Positions 53,079 through 61,266 of a DNA stretch of 64,000 nt are shown here, piece after piece. The DNA lies in contig NZ_FNZM01000022.1 in NCBI RefSeq assembly GCF_900109265.1, positions 62,001 through 126,000 on the forward strand, written 5' to 3'. The translations under genes were made by a program, and so were the position numbers. The first letter of the stretch is position 1; the number at the start of each line of letters is the position of its first letter. Below the pieces are notes generated by a model. The model ran no database searches, was not told the DNA's origin, and saw nothing but the letters and a program-made list of their open reading frames with translations. This stretch comes from Paraburkholderia tropica. Its GTDB lineage: Bacteria > Pseudomonadota > Gammaproteobacteria > Burkholderiales > Burkholderiaceae.

Positions 53079-54284
53079 ATGCAATTCTCCGACTTCACCT
53101 CACCCGCGTTCTTCGCGAATCCGTATCCCGCGTATGAAAAGATTCGCGCAGCGGGTGCGCTGCTGCCCATCGCGCCGCAAGTTTTCGTCACGGGCCGCTT
53201 CGATGTGATCGACGCGCTGCTGCGCGATCCGCGTATGGGCAAAACATATCTGCAAAGCGTGGCCGCGCGCTACGGCGAAGCGGCAACGGCGCGGCCGGTG
53301 TTTCAGTCGCTGAACCGTACCTTGCTGATGATGAATCCCCCCACGCACACGCGATTGCGCGCGCTGCTGATGAAGACCTTCAACGCGCGGCAAATGGAGA
53401 AACTGCGTGACACGGTCGAAGCCACTACGCGCGCGCTGCTCGATGCAATCGGCACGAATGCCGGCTTCGATTTGATGAGCGACTTCGCACTGCCGTTGCC
53501 GGTTCGCATCATCTGCCAGTTGCTCGATGTGCCGCTCGAAGACGCCCACGCGCTCGCAGGCGCCGCCGGTCGACTAGTCGCCGCGTTCGACCTTGCGCCG
53601 CTCGACGCGCAAGCGCTGAGCGCCGCTGACGAAGCGGCGCTCACGCTCGAACGCTATTTCCAGAACGTAATCGAGCAACGGCGCTCACAGCATGCCGACG
53701 ATCTGATCAGCGCGCTGCTGCACGTGGAGGTGGATGGCGCGAAGCTCACCGACGAAGAAGTGGTGTCGAACGCGGTCCTGCTATTCATCGCCGGACACGA
53801 AACGACGTCGAATATGATCGGCAATACGATGCTCGCGCTGTTTCGGCATCGCGATCGGTATCAGGCGCTACAAGACGACCGCACGCTGTTGCCGCGCGCG
53901 ATTGCGGAATGCCTGCGTTACGACGGCGCCGTGCAAATGGTCGTGCGCACGGCATTCGACGATATCGACGTGGGCGATTCGAAGCTCGCGCGCGGGTCCG
54001 TCGTTTTCATGCTGATTGGCGCGGCAAATCGCGACCCGCAGGCGTTCACGCACCCCGACCAACTCGACTTCGCGCGCGACGATACGGCTAAATCGCTGTC
54101 CTTCGGCGCGGGCATTCATTATTGTCTTGGCGCGCGGCTCGCCATGCTCGAAATGGAAGTCGCGATCGGACATTTACTCGATCGCTTTCCCGCGCTGCAG
54201 GCCGAGAATCTCGATGCACTGGTCTGGCAGCACCGCAATAATCTGCGCGGGGTGACGGCATTGCCCGTGCGAACGGGGATTTGA
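53079..54284 (+). CDS. Cytochrome P450 (bacterial class I, CYP107-like)
   Basis: The 401-residue soluble P450 has the I-helix oxygen-activation motif AGHETTSNMIG (about 240-250) and the EXXR-type region IAECLRYDGAVQ. The haem-binding loop FGAGIHYCLGARLA has its Cys at about residue 349. It inserts oxygen into an organic substrate using electrons from a ferredoxin system; none is encoded alongside. The neighbouring reductase-like and LysR genes give no firm hint of substrate. A terminator follows. The family is certain; the substrate is unknown. Confidence 0.93.
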   Translation: MQFSDFTSPAFFANPYPAYEKIRAAGALLPIAPQVFVTGRFDVIDALLRDPRMGKTYLQSVAARYGEAATARPVFQSLNRTLLMMNPPTHTRLRALLMKTFNARQMEKLRDTVEATTRALLDAIGTNAGFDLMSDFALPLPVRIICQLLDVPLEDAHALAGAAGRLVAAFDLAPLDAQALSAADEAALTLERYFQNVIEQRRSQHADDLISALLHVEVDGAKLTDEEVVSNAVLLFIAGHETTSNMIGNTMLALFRHRDRYQALQDDRTLLPRAIAECLRYDGAVQMVVRTAFDDIDVGDSKLARGSVVFMLIGAANRDPQAFTHPDQLDFARDDTAKSLSFGAGIHYCLGARLAMLEMEVAIGHLLDRFPALQAENLDALVWQHRNNLRGVTALPVRTGI

Positions 54285-54301
54285 TTGGTTGTTGCTTCGG
54301 T

Positions 54302-54335
54302 GCGCGCCGCTCGTTGCAGCGGCGCGCTTTGCTTT
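54302..54335 (+). terminator. Bidirectional terminator between P450 and P460 genes
   Basis: GCGCGCCGCT (54302-54311) and AGCGGCGCGC (54318-54327) form a perfect 10-bp stem with a six-base loop, followed by TTTGCTTT. It lies 17 bp after the P450 stop and 18 bp before the end of the convergent P460 gene. Confidence 0.75.
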
Positions 54336-54353
54336 GAGCGGCGAATTTTTTTC

Positions 54354-54866
54354 TCAAGGCGCGAAACGCGTGAAGACATAGTCGCGGTCTTTCACGCGTT
54401 CGGCGTGACACGCGAAGCAGGTTTGGTGCTGTTTCAGATCGGCCGGCTTGCCGTCGATGAAGCGACCGAAACCCCAACCGCCCGTCGACGCATAGCGCTT
54501 CGAATCCTTCACCATGACCTGCATCGTGGTGGGTTGGCCCGGCACCGTGGCGGGCGCGAAATCATCGGATTGCTTTTTCTTGTAGGCCAGCTTGACGAGC
54601 ACCGCGCCGTCCGGGAACGGCAGCGTGGCGTTCTTGATCGCCTTGATCGCAGCGGGATTGCCGAGCACGACGCGCAATTCGTCGAGCGGCGCGGCTTCGG
54701 CTGCGGGCGCGATCATCTGCCACTCGCGATAGCCTGGCGGAATCGTCACGCCATAAATGGGCGATGCGTCGGGCGACGTCTGCTCCGCCATGACAGGCTG
54801 GTTCCCCGATATGGCAAGCGCCAGCGTCGCGCCACTCAGCAAGGCCTTGATGCGAGGGATTTTCAT
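54354..54866 (-). CDS. Cytochrome P460 family protein
   Basis: The 170-residue periplasmic protein has a signal peptide of about 27 residues (QPVMA-EQ). The P460 fold shows GYREWQMIAPAAE and, near the end, a single c-type haem site CFACH at about residue 150. The lysine cross-link of true P460 cannot be placed with certainty. Cytochrome P460 oxidises hydroxylamine or nitric oxide; many homologues outside nitrifiers have no assigned task. It is divergent from the molybdopterin-oxidoreductase-like gene, and both could work together in periplasmic redox chemistry. Confidence 0.85.
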   Translation of the reverse strand: MKIPRIKALLSGATLALAISGNQPVMAEQTSPDASPIYGVTIPPGYREWQMIAPAAEAAPLDELRVVLGNPAAIKAIKNATLPFPDGAVLVKLAYKKKQSDDFAPATVPGQPTTMQVMVKDSKRYASTGGWGFGRFIDGKPADLKQHQTCFACHAERVKDRDYVFTRFAP

Positions 54867-55183
54867 TCGGTACGCTCCGATAAATCGATTGCTTGATGTT
54901 GCGCCGCGCAGAAAGAGCGGCCTATATTGCTCCGTAGCCTAGCATCGGCGCTTCGCGCAGACGATACGGCAATCGGTTTATTAGAGTTATACCGACGTAT
55001 ATAGGCTACGCGTTATCATCCATAAATTTCGTTCGCTATCCGAAATAATAGCTTGATCTCGGTGGACGTTTAGTCAGTCCGGACGCTGCGGCTTGCCGAT
55101 ATATACTGCAACCGCCTTATGTCGATACCGACACCCAGTTTCTCAACCCCGGCCAGCTAGCGTCAAAGAAAGGACCATCCGAA
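54867..55183. other. 317-bp divergent gap between P460 and molybdopterin-type genes
   Basis: No gene is present. It is AT-rich and carries the palindromic site at 54989-55000. The ribosome site AAAGGA of the rightward gene lies at its end. Confidence 0.5.
54989..55000 (+). promoter_or_regulatory. Palindromic site ATACCGACGTAT (copy 3, one mismatch)
   Basis: It differs from the copies at 36857 and 47981 by one base and is likewise followed by a TAGGcT element. It lies 123 bp upstream of the P460 start and 184 bp upstream of the molybdopterin-type start. It links this pair to the putative regulon of the FixJ/giant-kinase operon. Confidence 0.45.
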
Positions 55184-55777
55184 ATGAACAAGCGGCAATT
55201 CTTGAGCGGCGCAGCCGCGTTCAGCGTCGCACCCGCGGCCTTCGCCGCAAAGCACGAAACGAGTGGCGCCGCGCATGCGACCTCACCCGCCGTGCTGACG
55301 ATCTCCGGCGATATCGGTCGGCATAATCGCGGTGGCGTGGATGTATTCGATCGTTTGTTCGAGAAACAGCTCGTGAAGTTCGATAAAGCCTATGCTTTCG
55401 ACTTTCCCGCGCTGATGCGCTTGCCCGCAGTCACGATCCGCCCTACGCTCGAATACGATCAGCAGCCGCATACCCTCTCCGGTCCGCTGCTCGCCGACGT
55501 GCTGCAAGTTGCGGGCGTAACCGGCGCGGGGACGGCGCAGGTCATGCTGCGTGCGATCGATGGTTATGCGGTGATGGTGTCGCTGGAGAATCTGCGCGCG
55601 TGGCGTTATATCGTCGCCACGCATCTGGATGGCAAGCCCATGCCGCTGGGTGGGCTGGGGCCGCTATGGGCCGTGTACGACGCCGACCGCGTTCCGGAGC
55701 AGGCCAGCAAGCCGCTGAAGGAGCGGTTTGTGACCTGCCCATGGGCGGTTTATCACGTGCAGGTGAATGCGGGTTAG
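55184..55777 (+). CDS. Periplasmic molybdopterin-oxidoreductase-like protein (SUOX fold)
   Basis: The 197-residue protein has a signal peptide (NKRQFLSGAAAFSV, cleaved near residue 22) and a domain of the sulfite-oxidase/YedY molybdopterin-binding fold: LTISGDIGRHN, PHTLSGPLLADVLQVAGV and MLRAIDGYAVMVSLENLRAW. It is shorter than true YedY (about 300 residues) and lacks an obvious active-site Cys, so it may not bind the cofactor. The start is behind AAAGGA. It is divergent from cytochrome P460. A duplicate of its last 85 bp lies at 60133, inside the immunity array. Confidence 0.8.
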   Translation: MNKRQFLSGAAAFSVAPAAFAAKHETSGAAHATSPAVLTISGDIGRHNRGGVDVFDRLFEKQLVKFDKAYAFDFPALMRLPAVTIRPTLEYDQQPHTLSGPLLADVLQVAGVTGAGTAQVMLRAIDGYAVMVSLENLRAWRYIVATHLDGKPMPLGGLGPLWAVYDADRVPEQASKPLKERFVTCPWAVYHVQVNAG

Positions 55778-55814
55778 TCGGGCGCGGCGGCGGCTAAGTT
55801 GTTAGCGGATCGCG

Positions 55815-56867
55815 TTAGCGACGCTTGATCGATGCGGCGACTTCTTCGCCAATTTTTTCGAGTTCGTCGGCGGTGACGGGGGTTTTGCCTTGGGATGCGG
55901 CGGCGTTGCGTTCGACATACAAGAGCAAATCGGGTGTGTCGGTTGAGGCGTTAAGGTCGCCCTGCACGGTCACGAGATAGCCGTAATCCGTCGAATCGTC
56001 ATTGCGTGTGATCGTGCCAAATGATCCCACCCCTTCGCGGCCGTCGAGCTTGACGGTTTGCCACGGGAACACGCCGTGCAATTTGACGGCCTTACCCACG
56101 CCGAACTCGCTGGTCCAGACAAACTCGTTCTTCTGGCGTGAGGTCAGCGTGGGTTGATCTTTCAGCACTTTCAAGTCGTGGAAGAAAATCAGCACATCAG
56201 GATGTTCCTTGAGCCGAAATGTCACGCCGATGTTGCGTACATCGTCAGGTTGGTCACTGAAAATGAAGAGTCCCGGCAAACAGACGCCGGGCTTCGCAGG
56301 CACCTCGCCCTCGGCTCGCGTGTTGACGTGCGCTAAAACTTCAAGTGCGCGTTGTTCGGAGACGGACCTCGTGAGAAATGAGACTGCAGTCCCATCCTTA
56401 TAGGTATAGAAACCCACCGCCTTTGTGCTTCGCCACGCAAAGCTCCTGGCGTCATTTACCGGAAGCGCGGCAAACCGCTGATCTGCGTAAGGCTCCTTTG
56501 CGCTCGCTGCGACCTGATCTTTGGCCCGTTTCACTCGCGCGTCAAAGTCGCTCGGTGGAAGGCCTGTGGTGATTTTAAATGTGCCGTCGTAGGCGAACGA
56601 AGAAAGAGGTGCACCCATTCCGTCGGCGAATCTGATAGGTGCCACCTGACCATCGGTAAACGCCTTCGCCGTGGTCATGGCGACTTCGGCCCGCGAAGGC
56701 AAAGTCAAACGATATCGCCCTACACACTCCTCTTGCGGTGCAGCCAGCGCGTGCATTGTCTTCAGCATGAAGATCAACAACAACACTGATCGAAGCGGCA
56801 CCACCGGCTTTGATGTTGTCTTGCTTGCCGCGCTCGCAAGTGACGAGAAAGGGTTCGGCACGCTCAT
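55815..56867 (-). CDS. Tli4-like T6SS immunity protein, copy 1
   Basis: The 350-residue periplasmic protein has an N-terminal hydrophobic signal (SVLLLIFMLKTMHALA), then the family motif EECVGRYRLTLPS. A second conserved Cys lies in GVCLPGLF, and the C-terminal half has VWTSEFGVGKAVKLHG and DGREGVGSFGTITRNDD. Tli4-type proteins bind and block lipase effectors in the periplasm. It is the last of five paralogues behind the phospholipase effector, and its ATG overlaps the TGA of copy 2 (ATGA). Its 3' end lies 37 bp from the end of the convergent molybdopterin-type gene. Close in sequence to copy 3. Confidence 0.85.
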   Translation of the reverse strand: MSVPNPFSSLASAASKTTSKPVVPLRSVLLLIFMLKTMHALAAPQEECVGRYRLTLPSRAEVAMTTAKAFTDGQVAPIRFADGMGAPLSSFAYDGTFKITTGLPPSDFDARVKRAKDQVAASAKEPYADQRFAALPVNDARSFAWRSTKAVGFYTYKDGTAVSFLTRSVSEQRALEVLAHVNTRAEGEVPAKPGVCLPGLFIFSDQPDDVRNIGVTFRLKEHPDVLIFFHDLKVLKDQPTLTSRQKNEFVWTSEFGVGKAVKLHGVFPWQTVKLDGREGVGSFGTITRNDDSTDYGYLVTVQGDLNASTDTPDLLLYVERNAAASQGKTPVTADELEKIGEEVAASIKRR

Positions 56868-57916
56868 CGACGCCTTATCGAAGCCGCCACTTCTTCACCG
56901 ATTTTCTCTAACTCGTCGGCGGTGACGGGGGTTTTGCCTTGGGAGGCGGCGTCGTTACGCTCGACATAGAGCAGCAGGTCGGGCGTATCGGTCGCAGCAT
57001 CGGGATCGCCTTGCACGGTCACGAGATAACCGTAGTCTGTCGAGTCGTCTCTACGCGTGATGGTGGCGAACGAGCCCACGCCTTCGCGACCATCGAGCTT
57101 GACAGTGCGCCACGGAAACGCGCCGTGTAGTTTGACCGCCTTGCCCACGCCAAACTCGCTGGTCCAGACAAACTCGTTCTTCTGGCGTGAGGTAAAATTC
57201 GGCTGCCCCGTCAAAGCTATTGCGTCACGAAAGTAGATCAACACGTCTGGATGCTCTTTCAGTCTAAATGTCACCCCAACTTCACGTGAATAGTCAGGCT
57301 GGCTGCTCGATATGAACACACCAGGCAAACACACTCCAGGCGTCGTAGGCACCTCACCGTCAGCCCTCACCTTGATATGATCGAGTGCGTCGACGGCGCG
57401 CTGCTCCGCACCAGATCTTGCCAAAAACGAAATGGCCGTTCCGTCGATATAGGTGAAGAAACCAGACGTCGTGGCCGCTTTCCAAACCCAACTCTGTTTA
57501 CCGCTTACCTTCACAACGCTAAACCGCTGGTCTGCGTATGGGCTCTGGGCGCTCGCGGCAGAATTGCTTCTGGCTTGCGCGACAACGACATCGAACTCGT
57601 CCTGAGAAACGTTTCTGCTGATTAAAAACGTGCCGTTGTATAAAAACGAAGAAAGTGGCGCAATCGCATCGTCCGAAAAGCGAATCGGCGAGCTTTGTCG
57701 ACCTGTGAAGGCCTTTTCGGTGGTCATTGCGGCTTCGGCTTCGGAAGGCAAGGTCAACCGATACCGGCCGACGCATTCCTCCTGTGGTGCCGCCAGCGCT
57801 TGCGCTACCCACAGCATGAAGAGAAGCAACGCTGCTGATCGACGCATCTTTGGCGGCATAACGGTCTTCCCGTATCTCGCACCGCTGCCTGGGGAAAGGA
57901 CATTCAACGTGGTCAT
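56864..57916 (-). CDS. Tli4-like T6SS immunity protein, copy 2
   Basis: The 350-residue paralogue has the same plan: signal segment (SAALLLFMLWVAQALA), EECVGRYRLTLPS, GVCLPGVF and the conserved C-terminal half ending EKIGEEVAASIRRR. The middle third (about residues 90-200) differs clearly from the other copies, which is where effector specificity could lie. The start overlaps the stop of copy 3 by four bases, and the stop overlaps the start of copy 1, so translation is coupled along the row. It could neutralise an effector from another strain, or the resident one. Confidence 0.85.
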   Translation of the reverse strand: MTTLNVLSPGSGARYGKTVMPPKMRRSAALLLFMLWVAQALAAPQEECVGRYRLTLPSEAEAAMTTEKAFTGRQSSPIRFSDDAIAPLSSFLYNGTFLISRNVSQDEFDVVVAQARSNSAASAQSPYADQRFSVVKVSGKQSWVWKAATTSGFFTYIDGTAISFLARSGAEQRAVDALDHIKVRADGEVPTTPGVCLPGVFISSSQPDYSREVGVTFRLKEHPDVLIYFRDAIALTGQPNFTSRQKNEFVWTSEFGVGKAVKLHGAFPWRTVKLDGREGVGSFATITRRDDSTDYGYLVTVQGDPDAATDTPDLLLYVERNDAASQGKTPVTADELEKIGEEVAASIRRR

Positions 57917-58962
57917 CGGCGTCTGATTGAGGCGGCTATCTCTTCGCCGATTTTCTCTAGCTCGTCGGCGGTGACGGGCGTTTTATCCTGCGCTGCGGAT
58001 GCGTTCCGTTCGACGTACAAGAGCAAGTCGGGTGTGTCGGTTGAGGCGTTAAAGTCGCCCTGCACTGTCACGAGATAGCCATAATCCGTCGAATCGTCAT
58101 TGCGTGTGATCGTGGCGAATGACCCCACACCCTCGCGGCCATCGAGCTTGACGGTGCGCCACGGGAACACGCCGTGCAATTTGACGGCCTTACCCACACC
58201 GAACTCGCTGGTCCAGACGAATTCGTTCTTCTGGCGTGAGGTCAACTTGGGTTGATCTTTCAGCACTTTCAAGTCGTGGAAGAAAATCAGCACATCCGGA
58301 TGTGCCTTCAATCTGAAGGTGACGCCTATGTTGCGCACGTCGTCAGGTTGACTGCTAGCGACAAATAAGCCCGGCATGCATACACCGGGTGAAGCAGGTA
58401 TTTGTCCATCTTTACGCGTGCTGACATTTGCCAGAATATCGAGCGCTCGCTGTGGCGACATCGAATCGATCGTGAATGAAACTGCGGTTCCAATCTTGTA
58501 GGTGTAAAAACCTGCGCCCTTTTCGCTACTCCATGCGACGCTTCGCTCATCACTCACGGGCAATAGGGTGAAATGCTGAGCCGCAGCAGGATCCTTTTCA
58601 CTCGCCAACACCTTCTCTTTGGCGCGCTTTAGCTTCGCGTCAAAATCACTCTGCGAAACGTCTTTACTGATCTTGAACGCTCCGTCATACGCAAACGAGG
58701 ACAGTGGTGCGACCAATTTGTCCGAGAACCGAATCGGCACGTCCTGCCCGCTGATGAATGCTTTTTCCGTGGTCATCGCGGCCTCGGCCTCAGAAGGCAA
58801 CTCCAAACGATACCGGCCTACGCATTCTTCTTGCGGCACGGCTAGCGCGTGCGTTGTCTTCAGCATGAAGAGAAGCAAGATTGATAATCCTCGCATCGCG
58901 CCGAACTTTGCTGTCTTGGTGCTTGCCGCGCTCGCAAGTGAGAATGGGGCCGGCATGCTCAT
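57913..58962 (-). CDS. Tli4-like T6SS immunity protein, copy 3
   Basis: The 349-residue paralogue has an N-terminal signal (SILLLFMLKTTHALA), then EECVGRYRLELPS and GVCMPGLFVA. Its C-terminal half is nearly identical to copy 1, including the segment NIGVTFRLKAHPDVLIFFHD. Copies 1 and 3 also share the leader pattern FSLASAAS at the N-terminus, so they are the youngest pair of duplicates. ATGA overlaps exist at both ends. The base composition is lower in GC than the flanking catabolic genes. Confidence 0.85.
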   Translation of the reverse strand: MSMPAPFSLASAASTKTAKFGAMRGLSILLLFMLKTTHALAVPQEECVGRYRLELPSEAEAAMTTEKAFISGQDVPIRFSDKLVAPLSSFAYDGAFKISKDVSQSDFDAKLKRAKEKVLASEKDPAAAQHFTLLPVSDERSVAWSSEKGAGFYTYKIGTAVSFTIDSMSPQRALDILANVSTRKDGQIPASPGVCMPGLFVASSQPDDVRNIGVTFRLKAHPDVLIFFHDLKVLKDQPKLTSRQKNEFVWTSEFGVGKAVKLHGVFPWRTVKLDGREGVGSFATITRNDDSTDYGYLVTVQGDFNASTDTPDLLLYVERNASAAQDKTPVTADELEKIGEEIAASIRRR

Positions 58963-59963
58963 CGACGCCTGATCGAAGCGGCTACTTCTTCGCCAATCTT
59001 TTCGAGCTCATCGGCGCTGACAGGCGGTTTTCCCTGAGATGCGGAGGGGTTGCGCTCGACGTACTGCACCAGGTCGGGGGTGTCGGTAATTGCATCGGAA
59101 TCGCCCTGTACAGCAACGAGATAGCCGTAGTCCATCGAATCGTCACTTCTCGTTATCGTGCCAAACGAGCCCACGCCTTCTCGTCCATCGAGCTTGACGC
59201 CACTCCACGGCAATACGCCATGTAGTTTCACTTTTTTGCCAACGCCCAAGCCGCCCGTCCAAAGCAACTCACGCTGTTGACGCGATGTGAGCCTAGGTTG
59301 ATTCGGGAAGGCTTTCGAGTCTCGAACGAAGATCAACACATCAGGATGCGACTTCAGGCGAAATGTCACGCCAACGTCGCGCACATAATCGGGTTGATCG
59401 CTCATCACAAATATACCAGGCAAACATACTCCCGGAACGTGAGGCGCTTCGCCATCGCCGCGCGCCTTGCTGTGCTCAAGTGTTTCGACAGCGCTTTGCC
59501 CGGAAGACGATATTCCTACAAATTCGATTGCCGTTCCGTCAATATACGTATAGAAACCAGACGTCTTTGGCCCCTTCCACACCAGACTATTTGGGTCGCT
59601 TCTAACGACGATACTAAACCTCTGACTGGCGTAAGGCTTGGTGGCGCTTGCCGCCGCGTTTGCTTTCGCCTCCTTGATAAATTGGTCGAATTCGCTTCGA
59701 GACACGCTCCTACTGATCGAAAAGGTGCCGTTGTATATAAAGGACGACAATCGCGCAGTCTTGTCATCCCCGAACCGTATAGGCGAAATCTGTTGGCCGA
59801 TGAATGCTGTCCTGGTGGTCATGGCAACGTCGGTTTCTGAGGGCAAAGTCAAACTATAACGCCCTACACATTCTTGCTGCTGTGCGCCCTGCGCTTGCGA
59901 AAATTGCATGGCGACCATAAGCAAAACAGCACTTCGACACATCATCCTGAAGTTCTCCACCAT
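58959..59963 (-). CDS. Tli4-like T6SS immunity protein, copy 4
   Basis: The 334-residue paralogue is the most divergent of the five. Its C-terminal half has LLWTGGLGVGKKVKLHG where the others have VWTSEFGVGKAVKLHG, and it ends EKIGEEVAASIRRR. The start at ATG 59963 gives a signal peptide (SAVLLMVAMQFSQAQG) before QECVGRYSLTLPS. ATG 59945 behind GGAG is an alternative. The frame is open further upstream to 60278, but that part encodes a leftover effector tail, not part of this protein. It has an ATGA overlap with copy 3. Confidence 0.8.
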   Translation of the reverse strand: MVENFRMMCRSAVLLMVAMQFSQAQGAQQQECVGRYSLTLPSETDVAMTTRTAFIGQQISPIRFGDDKTARLSSFIYNGTFSISRSVSRSEFDQFIKEAKANAAASATKPYASQRFSIVVRSDPNSLVWKGPKTSGFYTYIDGTAIEFVGISSSGQSAVETLEHSKARGDGEAPHVPGVCLPGIFVMSDQPDYVRDVGVTFRLKSHPDVLIFVRDSKAFPNQPRLTSRQQRELLWTGGLGVGKKVKLHGVLPWSGVKLDGREGVGSFGTITRSDDSMDYGYLVAVQGDSDAITDTPDLVQYVERNPSASQGKPPVSADELEKIGEEVAASIRRR

Positions 59964-60131
59964 AATATTCTTCACCCGATCGACCCACTTCGCGAACTTG
60001 TCGTCTGCATCAGAATAGATTGGCGATGACACAGTAAATCCAGTCAGATTTTTGAGTTTGTCGGCGTCTTCGCATTGACGGGGTTTAGACCAAAACTCGT
60101 CATCGAATGGCATTGCGCCATTCGATGACTT
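59964..60131 (-). pseudogene. Relic of the 3' end of a second phospholipase D effector gene
   Basis: The minus strand reads KSSNGAMPFDDEFWSKP, followed about 12 residues later by LTGFTVSSPIY. The resident effector has KSTGGRMPFDEEFWSKP and LTGVLGFMVALPIY at the same spacing near its C-terminus. The rest of this effector is gone. The fragment sits directly upstream of immunity copy 4, where an effector's end would normally be. It shows that copy 4 once had its own effector gene. Confidence 0.8.
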
Positions 60132-60132
60132 T

Positions 60133-60220
60133 GTTCGCGAGCAGGCCAGCAAACCACTGAAGGAGCGGTTTGTGATCTGCCGTGGGCGGTTTATCACGTG
60201 CAGGCGAATGACGGGTAGTC
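60133..60220 (+). repeat. Duplicated 3' end of the molybdopterin-type gene
   Basis: About 85 bases match 55691-55780, the last 28 codons and stop of the molybdopterin-oxidoreductase-like gene, for example GAGCAGGCCAGCAA and GGGCGGTTTATCACGTGCAG in both. The copy has a one-base deletion and several substitutions. It marks a former boundary between immunity genes and the molybdopterin-type gene, now trapped inside the array between copies 4 and 5. Confidence 0.85.
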
Positions 60221-60252
60221 GTGTGTCGTGGCCGCATTGCAGGCAGATCGCG

Positions 60253-61266
60253 CTAACGACGCTTGATCGAAGCGGCAATTTCTTCGCCGATTTTTTCGAG
60301 TTCGTCGGCGGTGACGGGAGTTTTTCCTTGGGATGCGGAGGCGTTGCGTTCGACGTACAAGAGCAAGTCGGGTGTGTCGGTTGAGGCCTCTGGATCGCCT
60401 TGCACCGTCACGAGATAGCCGTAATCGGTCGAATCGTCGTTTCTCGTGATTGTACCGAATGATCCCACGCCTTCTCGGCCATCGAGCTTGACTGTGCGCC
60501 ACGGGCGCGCACCGTGCAGTTTGACGGCTTTGCCCACGCCGAACTCGCTGGTCCACACGAATTCGTTTTCCTGACGCGAAGTTAGCTTCGGTTGGTCCTT
60601 TAACGCTTTGGAATCCCGGAAGAAAATCAGCACATCCGGGTGGCTTTTCAACCGGTAGGTTGAGCCAACTATGCGGCTCTTGTCTGCCTGACTCGTTTGG
60701 ACGAACAGACTGGGAAGACAAACGCCCGGCTCAACTGGAACATCTCCTGCGCTACGTGGTTCCAAATGAGCCAGAACTTCGAGCGCGTCGTTACTCGCCT
60801 GCTGTACGTCCTCCGATTTTGTGAGAAACGTGATGGTTCTGCCGTCCTTGAAGGCGTAGAAAGCCGCACCACCACGTCCAGACCAGGCAAACGACGCAGT
60901 ATCCTGCACCGGCAACACCGAGAGCCGCTGATCCTGAAACGGCCTGTCCCGACTCGCCGCGACACGACTCTTCATCGTATTGACGAGCGCCTCATAGCCA
61001 TCGTGCGTGATGGCATCCGTGATATAGAACGTCCCGTTGTAGATAAACGAGGATAACGGTGCCGCCAACCCATCGGAGAATCGAATATTCGCAGCCTGCG
61101 GTTCGCGAAACGCCTTTGCCGTTGTTAGAGCGGTGTCAGCTTCGCCAGGTAACGTCAAGCGGTATCGACCTACACACTCTTGTTGCGGAGCTGAAAAGGC
61201 CTGCGATGGGTTCAACGCTATTGCGATAGCCAACGCGACAAACCTACCTCGACTTACTTTCGTCAT
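60253..61266 (-). CDS. Tli4-like T6SS immunity protein, copy 5 (next to the effector)
   Basis: The 337-residue paralogue directly follows the phospholipase D effector, its start overlapping the effector's TAA by one base (TAATG). That makes it the presumed cognate immunity protein. It has a signal peptide (FVALAIAIALNPSQAFS) before QQECVGRYRLTLPGE, the second Cys in GVCLPSLF, and the conserved C-terminal half. The middle part (residues 85-200) is unlike copies 1-3. After its stop, the next 120 bp resemble the DNA after copy 1, including a fragment of the molybdopterin-type gene. Confidence 0.87.
   Translation of the reverse strand: MTKVSRGRFVALAIAIALNPSQAFSAPQQECVGRYRLTLPGEADTALTTAKAFREPQAANIRFSDGLAAPLSSFIYNGTFYITDAITHDGYEALVNTMKSRVAASRDRPFQDQRLSVLPVQDTASFAWSGRGGAAFYAFKDGRTITFLTKSEDVQQASNDALEVLAHLEPRSAGDVPVEPGVCLPSLFVQTSQADKSRIVGSTYRLKSHPDVLIFFRDSKALKDQPKLTSRQENEFVWTSEFGVGKAVKLHGARPWRTVKLDGREGVGSFGTITRNDDSTDYGYLVTVQGDPEASTDTPDLLLYVERNASASQGKTPVTADELEKIGEEIAASIKRR

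Noticed and set aside
55184..55777. Functional YedY/MsrP catalytic subunit
   Set aside because: It is about 100 residues too short and no active-site cysteine or partner haem subunit (MsrQ) is seen.
58959..60278. A single 439-residue protein fusing an effector tail to immunity copy 4
   Set aside because: The signal peptide and the mature N-terminus match the other copies only from about 59963. The upstream part is an effector relic preceded by foreign gene debris.
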